45,882 nt of DNA. It comes from Bacteroidia bacterium. GTDB taxonomy: Bacteria; Bacteroidota; Bacteroidia; Bacteroidales; GWA2-32-17. Both the position numbers and the translations under genes were made by a program. This document shows positions 9,042 through 16,063 of this stretch, one piece after another (position 1 is the first letter of the stretch; every line of letters begins with the position of its first letter). The DNA lies in assembly GCA_016218155.1 (NCBI GenBank), contig JACREQ010000020.1, positions 1 through 45,882 on the forward strand. Direction: 5' to 3'. The notes under the pieces are model-generated. The model made no database searches and was not told the DNA's origin. It saw only the letters and a program-made list of their open reading frames with translations.

Positions 9042-10097
9042 TTATTTGTTTTGGATTTTTAGATTAACAAATAAATAATGAAGCAATGCATACCCTGTAT
9101 TAACGCTCAATGCATTTCCAGCCTGTTTATATAATTGATGCTCACTAACACCAGCTAAAATTGCATTTTGATAAAAAGACTTAGAAAATCCTTGTAATTG
9201 TAATGCTTCTTCTGGTGTTAAACGCCTAACTGGTTTTTTGAAAAGTATTTCTTTGGACGTATTCTTGTGTGATTTTCCTTTATTTATGAAGTCGTCGGAA
9301 TAATAGTTATCTTGGCAAGCACGATGCATCTTTACCATCGTTGCAGTTAATGTTCTAGCTATTTCTAAGTCTATTTGTGAATTACTCTTAAAATTTTTTG
9401 ATCCATCTGCAAGTATTGTATGCTTAATTTTTTCTGATAGATAATATTTTTTATCGACTTTCTTTTCTAGAATATCTAGTACATTTTTATAAGTATGTAA
9501 TGAGTGATTCTTTATATTGTTAAAATTTTTAATAATAGCTTCTTCAGTTAATTCAATTTTTAATGGTTTCTTACTACAAACAAAATATATCCTAGCTCTT
9601 TTCTGGGGTAAACCGAAATGTTGGGAATCAAGAATCACATAATTAGTATATTTATATTTATGATCCTTAAAAAAATTTAGAATCTCATCCAGTGTATTTC
9701 CATTATCATGTTTTATTATATTTCTAACATTTTCTAAAATAAGAAACTCTGGCTTATTCTTTCTTAGTATTTTATCTATACTAAAAAGGATCTTGCCCCT
9801 TTCATCTTCCAATCCAAGTTTTTTACCTAACAAACTGAAAGATTGACATGGAAAACCACCTAATAATAAATCTAAATCACCTAACGATGCAATCTGTTTT
9901 TTATCTTCGACAAAACGAGTAATGTCTTGCATTCTAGTTTCGCCATTTAATTTATAATTACTGCAATATGTTTTTATTGCATGTTGATCAATTTCAGAAA
10001 AACCCGCGCACTTAAACTTCACTCTAGTGTCTTGTGAAATCAAGTCGGCTGCACTTCTGAAGCCACCTATTCCCGAAAATAATTCAGCGTATCTCAT
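9042..10097 (-). CDS. C5-cytosine DNA methyltransferase (second of a pair)
   Basis: This 351-residue enzyme has the full set of Dcm-family motifs: AdoMet-binding AELFSGIGGF (motif I, 4-13), GGFPCQSFS with catalytic Cys84 (motif IV), ILENVRNI (motif VI, 120-127), FGLPQKRARI (motif VIII, 161-170), RRLTPEEALQLQGF (motif IX) and QAGNALSV (motif X). The target-recognition region, roughly 200-280, is fairly short. It transfers a methyl group from AdoMet to carbon 5 of cytosine at a specific site. Its ATG overlaps the stop of the preceding methyltransferase by 4 bases and its end abuts the HNH gene. It would protect host DNA from the linked nucleases. The recognition sequence cannot be read from the protein. 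Confidence 0.95.
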   Translation of the reverse strand: MRYAELFSGIGGFRSAADLISQDTRVKFKCAGFSEIDQHAIKTYCSNYKLNGETRMQDITRFVEDKKQIASLGDLDLLLGGFPCQSFSLLGKKLGLEDERGKILFSIDKILRKNKPEFLILENVRNIIKHDNGNTLDEILNFFKDHKYKYTNYVILDSQHFGLPQKRARIYFVCSKKPLKIELTEEAIIKNFNNIKNHSLHTYKNVLDILEKKVDKKYYLSEKIKHTILADGSKNFKSNSQIDLEIARTLTATMVKMHRACQDNYYSDDFINKGKSHKNTSKEILFKKPVRRLTPEEALQLQGFSKSFYQNAILAGVSEHQLYKQAGNALSVNTGYALLHYLFVNLKIQNK

Positions 10098-11524
10098 TCG
10101 TAGTATTTCATTAATTCTTTTGAAATTATTTCAGAAAGCTTTACTGGTACTGCATTACCAATTTGCTTATACCAATCATTTAAAGTTCCCCGAAAAAAAT
10201 AACTATCAGGGAAGGTTTGTAAGCGTGCAGCCTCCCTAGGACTTAATCCTCTTGGCTGTTCAGGGTGAATGTACATATGACAATCATACTTCATATGAGA
10301 AGTTATTGTTTTTGAAACTTCATCACGCTTAAGTTTGTAATATTTATCTTTAAAAATATGATTACGATTTGTATAATTATTTAAATGCTGAATACTCTTA
10401 TGAAGAGAATTCTCACCTTCAGGTAGTAATTGGAATATTTCTAAATCATTTGAATTATTATATCTCGATTTATGATTGAAAAGATAATCAATCTCAGTAT
10501 TATTATTAATACCTTTTAAATATTTATTTTGTTTTACATTTTGTTTTTTGATAGTAAACCCGTGAAATTTACTATCATTTTCAGTATTTAGTTTAATCGG
10601 ATTAGTTCCAATTATAGGTAAACCAAATAATGCATCAGAAAGTTTATATTGACTTTGTTTCTTTTGCCTTTGCAAAATATTATTTTCAACTTGCTTAATA
10701 AACATGAAATTTTTACCACCAACAAGGATATATCTTCTACGGCTCTGCGGAATATCAAAATTCTGAGCATCTAGTTCTAGAGAAATAAATGAATATTCTA
10801 GGTTTGTTTCATTTTGGATGTCTTCAATAATTTGCTTTTCTACTTTCTTCATTCCTCTTACGTTTTCCATTATAAAGAAGTCTGGCCTAATCAAACCTAA
10901 AAGCTTTACGTAATATTTGTAAAGAATATTTCTTTCATCCTCAATGAATCTTTTCGTTTTATTTTTACCTTCTAATTTAAAATTTCTCCTATTTGCCATT
11001 GAAAATCCCTGACATGGCGGGCCACCAGCCAGAATTTTTACATTTTTAAAATACTTTTCATACTTATCAAAATCATCAACTAAAGCTTTTATATCTCCAT
11101 TATAAAAATGGCTGAGAGGTAACGTATGATTAAAATAATAAGTTTCAAGAGCTGCTGTATAATTATCATTAACAAAAGCCGGTTGAAATCCCGAATTTAT
11201 AAGACCCTGACTTAAACCTCCTGCCCCACTAAAGAAATCCGCAAATAAATATTTGGACTTAGATTTTTGTTTTAATTCTGGTAAATATTTTTTAAAAAGT
11301 GGATGATTTGCACCATCATTTTTTCGTATAGTAAAATAAATATCGTTTAACTTATTGTATATTTTGTTATCTAATAATTCCAAATATTCAACTGGAATGC
11401 TTTCAATTTCTGATAAAATAATTTCTATTTTTTCATTTTTTAGAACAAATGTTAATTCTTTCGCAAGTTGTTGCGATTTCTTTCTAAAAGTTTTAAAATA
11501 ATGTGTATAATAAAATTCAAGCAT
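10094..11524 (-). CDS. C5-cytosine DNA methyltransferase (first of a pair)
   Basis: This 476-residue enzyme carries a 90-residue N-terminal extension without a recognised domain, then the Dcm motifs: FADFFSGAGG (94-103), GGPPCQGFS with catalytic Cys171 (167-175), FFIMENVRGM (about 216-225), FDIPQSRRRY, RGLSPREAARLQTF and QIGNAVPV. The variable region between motifs VIII and IX is long (about 140 residues) and unlike that of the neighbouring enzyme, so the two probably recognise different sequences. It is the first gene of the leftward operon; no other leftward gene lies within 360 bases upstream, so the promoter should lie in 11,525-11,650. Two adjacent cytosine methyltransferases often serve asymmetric sites, one strand each, but that is inference here. 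Confidence 0.94.
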   Translation of the reverse strand: MLEFYYTHYFKTFRKKSQQLAKELTFVLKNEKIEIILSEIESIPVEYLELLDNKIYNKLNDIYFTIRKNDGANHPLFKKYLPELKQKSKSKYLFADFFSGAGGLSQGLINSGFQPAFVNDNYTAALETYYFNHTLPLSHFYNGDIKALVDDFDKYEKYFKNVKILAGGPPCQGFSMANRRNFKLEGKNKTKRFIEDERNILYKYYVKLLGLIRPDFFIMENVRGMKKVEKQIIEDIQNETNLEYSFISLELDAQNFDIPQSRRRYILVGGKNFMFIKQVENNILQRQKKQSQYKLSDALFGLPIIGTNPIKLNTENDSKFHGFTIKKQNVKQNKYLKGINNNTEIDYLFNHKSRYNNSNDLEIFQLLPEGENSLHKSIQHLNNYTNRNHIFKDKYYKLKRDEVSKTITSHMKYDCHMYIHPEQPRGLSPREAARLQTFPDSYFFRGTLNDWYKQIGNAVPVKLSEIISKELMKYYE

Positions 11525-11891
11525 TAAATTACAAAATATTATTTTTAGTTTTTATTCTACACTTCAATGATTCGTATATTATATTTTCACTTTTCATATT
11601 TGGGTCTATTTTGTCAAATGTAATAAATTTATCCGAAACAATACATTAATTTATTATATTGATTTTCTTTTACTTATATGTATTTTCATCTAAATATCTA
11701 CTCGAAATTGAGCAAATGTTGCAGATTTATTATTATATTTTTTTTGATTACAAATTCATTCTAAACAGCATTTATTTATACGATTCTATTTTAGCAAAAC
11801 AAGTGCTATTATCCAACCCTCTTTTTAAATCTCTTGATTCTAATTTAAATTTTCGTAACCACTATTACTGTAACAGTGGTTACGAAGATAA
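11525..11891. other. Intergenic region upstream of the defence operon
   Basis: These 367 bases separate the start of the defence operon from the end of the integrase gene at 11,892. I see no supported gene: a rightward open frame of 78 codons (11,659-11,895) is low in complexity and resembles no protein I know. The region is strongly AT-rich near 11,530-11,780 and should contain the leftward operon promoter. It also holds a long palindrome at 11,852-11,886, listed separately. Confidence 0.6.
11852..11886. repeat. 35-base near-perfect palindrome after the integrase gene
   Basis: A 12-bp perfect inverted repeat (TTCGTAACCACT at 11,852-11,863 against 11,875-11,886) continues inward through one mismatch and four further pairs (TTAC/GTAA) to a single central base. 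It begins 5 bases beyond the stop codon of the leftward integrase gene. It may act as a transcription terminator, although no clear T-run follows on the leftward strand (AAAATTTAAATT). It could instead be a recombinase or operator site. The dyad itself is certain; its role is not. Confidence 0.75.
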
Positions 11892-13109
11892 TTAAATTGA
11901 ATACTTATTATAAATTTGCCCCATGTCTTTTCCTACCTTTTTATCTAAAAGCCTTGCATAAACCTGAGTCATTCTAATCGAACTGTGTCCAAGCATCTTT
12001 GAAACTGATTCAATAGGAACATCATTATTCAAAGTAACTGTTGTTGCGAAAGTATGCCTTCCCATATGCGAAGAAAGATTTTTATTTATTTCGCACAGAT
12101 CTCCTATCTCCTTCAAATAAGCATTTATCTTTTGATTTGAATAAACAGGTAACAATTTATCCAAAATTGCACACTTAGGATTAGATTTATATTTATCGAG
12201 TATTAGTAAAGCAATCGGCAGCAAAGGAACATGACAAATAGTTCCTGTCTTTGTTCTACGAGTATGAATCCACATTTTATCTTCTTCGTCTTTTACAAGA
12301 TTTTTAGAAGTAAGTTTAAATAAATCTGAATAAGCTAGTCCTGTAAAACAGCCAAATAAAAAAACATCCCTAACAAATTCCAGACGTTCAATTGTGAATT
12401 TCTTATTCATAATTTTAAAAAGTTCTTCTTCAGTCAGAAAATCCTTATCAACTTTTTTTAAACTATGCTTAATACTTGCGAAAGGATCCTTAGTAATCCA
12501 ACCATTCAAAAAACATATTCTTATAATTTTTTTAAAATTCCGAATATATTTAACTGTTGTGTTATGATTACAATTTCTGGTAGTTTTTAAATATAATTCG
12601 AAACCACTAATAAAATCAGGGTTTATTTTCTTAAGAAATATATCTTCTTCATTATACTTTTGTTTTATATAGTTCTTAAGATGCAATAAACATGTTTCAT
12701 ACCTTTGAGATGTAGCTTTTGCAAAATCCTTACCAATCAATTTTTTGACAGACTCATTATGGTCCTTAAAAATGGGAACAATAGTTTTATCATCAGTATT
12801 AATTCCTAAATATGCATTTCTCAAACCTATTGCAGTTATATCTTTGTCCTTTTCATGCATTTCAACAACATAATCGTTAAATAGTCTCCTTACATATTCA
12901 ATATATTTAATAGTTTCAGTAATTTCTTTTGATTTGTTAAGATTACAACTTTTAACAAAACTCCAAAGTTCGGGTTTTATTGATCTATAAACAGACATTT
13001 CAGTATGTTGTCTTTCAACGGTTATCCTTACCATTATTGCGGCTTCGCCATTTTTAAGCAATCTGTTTCTTCTTATATAAAACATTAATGAAATTTTTCT
13101 TCTTGACAT
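11892..13109 (-). CDS. Tyrosine recombinase (CTnDOT-type phage integrase)
   Basis: The 405-residue protein has the N-terminal arm-binding region (SLMFYIRRNRLLKNGEA), a SAM-like core-binding domain (about 110-205) and a catalytic domain. Catalytic residues visible are Lys287 in RTKTG, His348-x2-Arg351 in HMGRH, His375 in LGHSS and the nucleophile Tyr384 in TQVYARL. The first catalytic arginine is absent: the motif reads TGLAYSD (256-262), as in IntDOT and many Bacteroidota recombinases, so this is normal for the group. The gene lies 21 bases downstream of a HTH_17 gene that looks like an excisionase. It is not next to the tRNA junction, so it may belong to a nested or composite element. Confidence 0.93.
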   Translation of the reverse strand: MSRRKISLMFYIRRNRLLKNGEAAIMVRITVERQHTEMSVYRSIKPELWSFVKSCNLNKSKEITETIKYIEYVRRLFNDYVVEMHEKDKDITAIGLRNAYLGINTDDKTIVPIFKDHNESVKKLIGKDFAKATSQRYETCLLHLKNYIKQKYNEEDIFLKKINPDFISGFELYLKTTRNCNHNTTVKYIRNFKKIIRICFLNGWITKDPFASIKHSLKKVDKDFLTEEELFKIMNKKFTIERLEFVRDVFLFGCFTGLAYSDLFKLTSKNLVKDEEDKMWIHTRRTKTGTICHVPLLPIALLILDKYKSNPKCAILDKLLPVYSNQKINAYLKEIGDLCEINKNLSSHMGRHTFATTVTLNNDVPIESVSKMLGHSSIRMTQVYARLLDKKVGKDMGQIYNKYSI

Positions 13110-13130
13110 AATTTTCCTCCTTATTTAATT

Positions 13131-13421
13131 TTAGAAACCTCTTATTGGTTTGTAGTTTGAATTAAGAAATTTTTCTATATCAGAAGCTTTAAAAAAATAC
13201 TTGTGATTAATTTGCGTGTATGGAATTAAAAAGTTGTCTCTATATTGAAACAGCACTTTTTTTGAACAATTTAATATCTGAGTAGCCTCTTCGACATTCA
13301 ACCATCGTTCATTTAATGGATAATTTGCCTTTTTTACAATTCCTTCGAATTTCAATTCCAATTGATCGATTTTATTTACTAACCGATTAATCATTTCTTC
13401 TTCAACTAATGTAACTTTCAT
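13131..13421 (-). CDS. Small HTH_17 (excisionase-like) DNA-binding protein
   Basis: The 96-residue protein contains a winged-helix/MerR-like HTH_17 domain: LNVEEATQILNCSKKVLFQY (about 41-60), then YTQINHKYFFKASDIEKFL ending near residue 87. This pattern (a residue block ending in K-Y/F-F-x-x-x-D-I-x-x-F/W-L) is typical of excisionase-like proteins found beside integrases in Bacteroidota elements. It is preceded by a helical 40-residue N-terminus (VNKIDQLELKFEGIVKKA). It is transcribed leftward into the integrase gene 21 bases away, so the pair probably forms an int/xis unit that controls element excision. The domain is clear; the excisionase role is inferred. Confidence 0.85.
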   Translation of the reverse strand: MKVTLVEEEMINRLVNKIDQLELKFEGIVKKANYPLNERWLNVEEATQILNCSKKVLFQYRDNFLIPYTQINHKYFFKASDIEKFLNSNYKPIRGF

Positions 13422-13496
13422 AATAAATTAATTTTAATTAAACATAATTGGATCCACTTTGAACCCTGTTCAATGTTATTAATTTTAGGAATAATT

Positions 13497-13523
13497 AAAA
13501 AAGGCAATAGTTTAACTATTGCC
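13497..13523 (-). terminator. Rho-independent terminator of the RepA-like operon
   Basis: An 8-bp perfect stem (GGCAATAG, 13,503-13,510 with 13,516-13,523) encloses a 5-base loop. On the leftward strand it is followed at once by a run of six T (13,502-13,497) and then AATTATT. It is placed to end transcripts of the RepA-like operon before the HTH/integrase pair. Confidence 0.8.
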
Positions 13524-13656
13524 AATTTTTATTAAGAATCGTTTATTTATCTGTTCCGTTCCACATTAAAATGGAACACCAAATTGAAGAACAAAGCTTG
13601 ACTATCTCATTATCAACACAAAACTACTGTTCCACTTTTGTTCCACTGAAGTTGAT

Positions 13657-13730
13657 GTACCATTTGTTCCATTCGTTCCATTTGTTCCAATTGTACCATT
13701 TGTCCCACTTGTACCATTTTGTACCACTAT
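13657..13730. repeat. 9-bp tandem repeat array (GTTCCATTT units)
   Basis: Units begin at 13,657, 13,666, 13,675, 13,684, 13,693, 13,702, 13,711 and 13,721. The first six intervals are exactly 9 bases and the last is 10. The consensus is G-T-T/A-C-C-A-T-T-T. More copies occur at 13,629, 13,640, 13,805, 13,826, 13,835 and 13,844 on the same strand, and inverted copies (ATGGAAC) at 13,571 and 13,737. The copies at 13,826-13,852 lie inside the 3' end of the RepA-like gene, where they encode the tail ETNGTDGT. Iteron or protein-binding function is plausible given the adjacent RepA-like helicase. Confidence 0.9.
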
Positions 13731-13812
13731 TTAAAAATGGAACACTTTCAAATATTTCTCCTTTCATACAGCTGATTTACTGCAATATAATTTAATTTAT
13801 TACTGTTCCATT

Positions 13813-14910
13813 TTAAAAAGGACATGTTCCATCTGTTCCATTTGTTTCACCTTGAAAGGAATTTTCGTTTAAATTTTTTGTCCAACGGTGAATTGTAGTA
13901 ACCGGGACACCTAATTGTTGAGAAATTTCACGAACAGATTTTCCTTCTCTACGAAGTTCACGAGCTGCTTCTTTCTGTTCTTCCTTCTGACTAGCCGGAT
14001 CAAAATTTAAATGTTCATTTTCAGTAGTAAAAGTAAGAAGAGTAAATGTCAGTAAGCTATCTTTCTTGGCAATCTCACAACAAATTACATTATTACTATC
14101 ATATACCACCTCACTGCTACGACTTTTTAGTTGTTTAATATATCTGATGTTGGTTCCCTGAACACTTTTACCAATAGTAGAAACACTATCGGCGAAATTA
14201 CTTAAATGTTTACTACCAGCAAGATCATTTATAGTTATTGGATAACTCATACTACGCTTTGGAGTATGAGCTAACACTAAAATTGATAAATCAAAATCAT
14301 TTTTTAAATCATTAAGGTTACGCATAACATCAAGTGCAACTTGAGTATCCTGTGTACTTTGTCCGTTTAAATAAGTTAGATTATCGATAATTAAAACATT
14401 AGCCTGATGCTCCTCAATATCAGCTTGCAATTTGTTAAATAATTTACCAGTAAAAGATCTGCCTGGATATTGCTTATCTAATTCTGTAAAATCAATCGTA
14501 TCAATAAAAAAATAATTACTAAAAGAATATTCATTCCCAATGTCATCAGAATATCTTTTCCTGAATTGTCGATCAGAAAGTTCAAAATCGTAATACAATA
14601 CTGTTAATGGTTCATGATGATTGTCTAAACATAATAATCCTCTCCCCTTACTAATCGCATCAGCCAAAGCTACAGCAAGTATACTTTTTCCAATGCCTGT
14701 ATCAGCAAACATTAAGTGTAATTCATTACTATGCCATATCACCGAAAACAATTGTTTAACTTCTGGTTGATTCTTTGCATCAAATAAACGTTGTGCTGCA
14801 TTTCGAATAGGCTTACAAATAATATTCACCGAATTCAATCCTTGATCAACATTAAATGATACTATATCACTATTTAATTTTTGCTTTGTTATAGGATCAT
14901 ATTTCATCAT
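13813..14910 (-). CDS. RepA-like AAA ATPase with C-terminal HTH
   Basis: This 365-residue RecA-fold ATPase has Walker A FADTGIGKS (68-76), Walker B VLIIDN (172-177) and a sensor strand LVLAHTPKR (211-219). The layout matches the RepA-like/AAA_25 hexameric helicase family encoded by plasmids, phages and integrative elements. After the ATPase core a helix-turn-helix is attached (GKSVREISQQLGVPVTTIHR, about 323-342), of the Sin/Hin recombinase or transposase type, which could tether the ATPase to DNA. The last residues, NGTDGTCPF, are encoded by 9-bp repeats that continue beyond the stop codon. It overlaps the upstream gene by 4 bases. A role in autonomous replication or mobilisation of the element is inferred. 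Confidence 0.85.
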   Translation of the reverse strand: MMKYDPITKQKLNSDIVSFNVDQGLNSVNIICKPIRNAAQRLFDAKNQPEVKQLFSVIWHSNELHLMFADTGIGKSILAVALADAISKGRGLLCLDNHHEPLTVLYYDFELSDRQFRKRYSDDIGNEYSFSNYFFIDTIDFTELDKQYPGRSFTGKLFNKLQADIEEHQANVLIIDNLTYLNGQSTQDTQVALDVMRNLNDLKNDFDLSILVLAHTPKRSMSYPITINDLAGSKHLSNFADSVSTIGKSVQGTNIRYIKQLKSRSSEVVYDSNNVICCEIAKKDSLLTFTLLTFTTENEHLNFDPASQKEEQKEAARELRREGKSVREISQQLGVPVTTIHRWTKNLNENSFQGETNGTDGTCPF

Positions 14911-15230
14911 AATCGAAAAGGATTTATTTCAATGAAAGAATAATTATAACCTTTACTTGGTTTTGTATGCAATACTATTGTATGTGCAGTGAGTTGTGGA
15001 TCTATTAATTCAAGCCTTTCTATTCTTCTTTCCAGGCTCTCCCAGGTCTCAAGATATTTGAGACCTGAAAGCCTGTTATAAAGATTAGTTAATTCAAGAA
15101 TTAACTCGTTTTGTTTCTGGATATAAATATCACTAGCTCCTTCTTTTTGAACATAACGTCTAAGTCCATTTGATAGCTCAAGGATAATCCTTTCCAGTCC
15201 TGCAATTGCAGGTAAAACATCAGTCGCCAT
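14907..15230 (-). CDS. Hypothetical protein in the RepA-like operon
   Basis: The 107-residue product is mostly helical, with heptad-like stretches (LERIILELSNGLRRYV, ELILELTNLYNRL, ESLERRIERLEL), and ends in a short beta-rich tail (KGYNYSFIEINPF). I do not recognise the family. It is translationally linked on both sides: its ATG overlaps the stop of the HTH gene by one base (TAATG) and its own end overlaps the RepA-like gene by 4 bases. A small partner or loader for the helicase would fit the position, but there is no sequence motif to prove it. Confidence 0.75.
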   Translation of the reverse strand: MATDVLPAIAGLERIILELSNGLRRYVQKEGASDIYIQKQNELILELTNLYNRLSGLKYLETWESLERRIERLELIDPQLTAHTIVLHTKPSKGYNYSFIEINPFRL

Positions 15231-15550
15231 TATTCCTGCTTAATTTTAGCCAATAATTCTTCATTCGTGTACTTGCGACCTTTTTCAAGCCAGCCTAATA
15301 ACTCAACTTTTCTAAAGAAGATTCTCTTTCCTCTCTTAAAATAAGGCAGTGTTTTTTTGGAAGTCATTGAATAAACAGTTTGCTTAGCCATTTTCAAGTA
15401 AATTGCTGCTTCATCAATATCCATAATTTCTGTGTTGTTCTTTTCATTTTCAGCCTCAGGGCTTTTAAAGTTTGCAAGAATTTCCTGATTCAATTGCATG
15501 TACTCTTCAACACTTAAAGAATACATTGGTCTGTTTTTGTCGATTTTCAT
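15230..15550 (-). CDS. HTH_17 domain regulator, first gene of the RepA-like operon
   Basis: I start this gene at the ATG at 15,550 (MKIDKNRPMYSLSVEEYMQL, 106 residues). An upstream in-frame ATG at 15,592 would add 14 residues of unlikely composition. The C-terminal half is a HTH_17/excisionase-type winged helix: IMDIDEAAIYLKMAKQTVYS, then TLPYFKRGKRIFFRKVELLGWL. Genes of this type sit at the head of RepA-like operons in Bacteroidota islands and are likely DNA-binding regulators or accessory replication/excision proteins. It starts about 60 bases downstream of a 10-bp phased repeat array, which may be its binding site. The domain is secure; the target is inferred. Confidence 0.85.
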   Translation of the reverse strand: MKIDKNRPMYSLSVEEYMQLNQEILANFKSPEAENEKNNTEIMDIDEAAIYLKMAKQTVYSMTSKKTLPYFKRGKRIFFRKVELLGWLEKGRKYTNEELLAKIKQE

Positions 15551-15610
15551 ATTCGTAAGATTTTTAATGAAACAATAAATATTTATTTGCAAATCTCCGG
15601 CAGTAAATTT

Positions 15611-15689
15611 TCATACTTGAGCAAAAATGAGCATGCTTGAATAAGAATGAGCAAAAGTGAGCAAGAATGAGCAAGACTGAACAAGCTTA
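15611..15689. repeat. 10-bp phased direct repeats (GCAAGAATGA units)
   Basis: Seven consecutive 10-base units start at 15,611, 15,621, 15,631, 15,641, 15,651, 15,661 and 15,671, each ending in TGA (consensus GCAAGAATGA), with a partial eighth at 15,681. The unit length equals one helical turn, so all copies face the same side of the DNA. The array lies directly upstream of the HTH_17/RepA-like operon and next to an AT-rich segment. That layout resembles plasmid iteron origins or a cooperative operator. Confidence 0.85.
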
Positions 15690-15817
15690 TTTTATAAACA
15701 ATTGAATTATTTGAATATATAAAAATATCGGAAAATAATATCAAAATATTACATTGTGTTATATTCACTTACAAAACACTAAAACCATATAGATATAATT
15801 ATCAGAACATCATATGA

Positions 15818-15854
15818 TATAAAAGCAGTTACTCCTAGATTAAAGTAACTGCTT
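15818..15854 (-). terminator. Terminator after the first DUF4248 gene
   Basis: An 11-bp perfect stem (AAGCAGTTACT at 15,823-15,833 with 15,844-15,854) and a 10-base loop are followed on the leftward strand by TTATATC-type T-rich sequence, the last stem bases forming TTTT. It lies 42 bases beyond the stop codon of the DUF4248 gene and separates it from the RepA-like operon. Confidence 0.75.
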
Positions 15855-15895
15855 AAAATATTAAAATATTATATGAGAAATAAAACCTAAGAAAC

Positions 15896-16063
15896 TCAAG
15901 GTTTATCGAGAAAACTATAAATTAGGTTTACCTGCCATTCACGCAACGCCCTTCTATCTAATTTTAATTCTTTTTCAATTGGTTTTATCCATTTTCGCAG
16001 AGTATTTGTGCAAATACCATATTCCGTGGCTAAAGCTGAAAAAGTTTTTACTTTGGCGGGCAT
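15896..16063 (-). CDS. Small DUF4248-like DNA-binding protein, copy A
   Basis: An ATG at 16,063 opens a 55-residue frame: MPAKVKTFSALATEYGICTN, then TLRKWIKPIEKELKLDRR, ALREWQVNLIYSFLDKP. The segment FSALATEYG-x-NTLRKWI is a helix-turn-helix and the ending LREWQVNLIYSFLDKP matches the tail typical of DUF4248 proteins, small putative regulators common in Bacteroidota mobile elements. A second copy lies exactly 540 bases upstream (16,457-16,603), and their upstream regions are also duplicated. A -7-like element (TATATTTG) lies 15 bases before the ATG. Family assignment by pattern is good; the role (transcription control of the element) is inferred. Confidence 0.8.
   Translation of the reverse strand: MPAKVKTFSALATEYGICTNTLRKWIKPIEKELKLDRRALREWQVNLIYSFLDKP

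Larger units (their letters stand above)
13422..13812. other. Intergenic region with terminator and GTTCCATTT repeats
   Basis: This 391-base stretch lies between the RepA-like gene and the HTH gene. It contains a hairpin terminator (13,503-13,523), a tandem array of 9-bp repeats (13,657-13,730), and additional single copies in both orientations between 13,553 and 13,743. A rightward open frame at 13,571-13,795 is merely a reading of the repeats and is not supported as a gene. The promoter for the HTH/integrase pair should lie in 13,422-13,500. Confidence 0.7.
15551..15895. other. Intergenic region upstream of the RepA-like operon
   Basis: These 345 bases hold the 10-bp repeat array (15,611-15,689), a very AT-rich block (15,690-15,820) suitable for strand opening or promoter function, and a terminator hairpin at 15,823-15,854. 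A leftward open frame (15,583-15,768) only reads through the repeats and is not credible as a gene. Confidence 0.65.

Noticed and set aside
11659-11895. Rightward 78-codon open frame upstream of the integrase end
   Set aside because: Low complexity (Tyr/Phe/Leu-rich), crosses the 35-base palindrome, and no domain is seen.
13571-13795. Rightward open frame rich in His, Leu and Tyr
   Set aside because: It only reads through the GTTCCATTT repeat array, has no recognisable domain and no start signal.
13629-13852. CRISPR array
   Set aside because: Units are 9 bases and adjoining, with no spacers of 25-40 bases, and no cas genes are nearby.
15583-15768. Leftward 61-codon open frame
   Set aside because: It reads through the 10-bp phased repeats and an AT-rich stretch; its periodic composition comes from the repeats.
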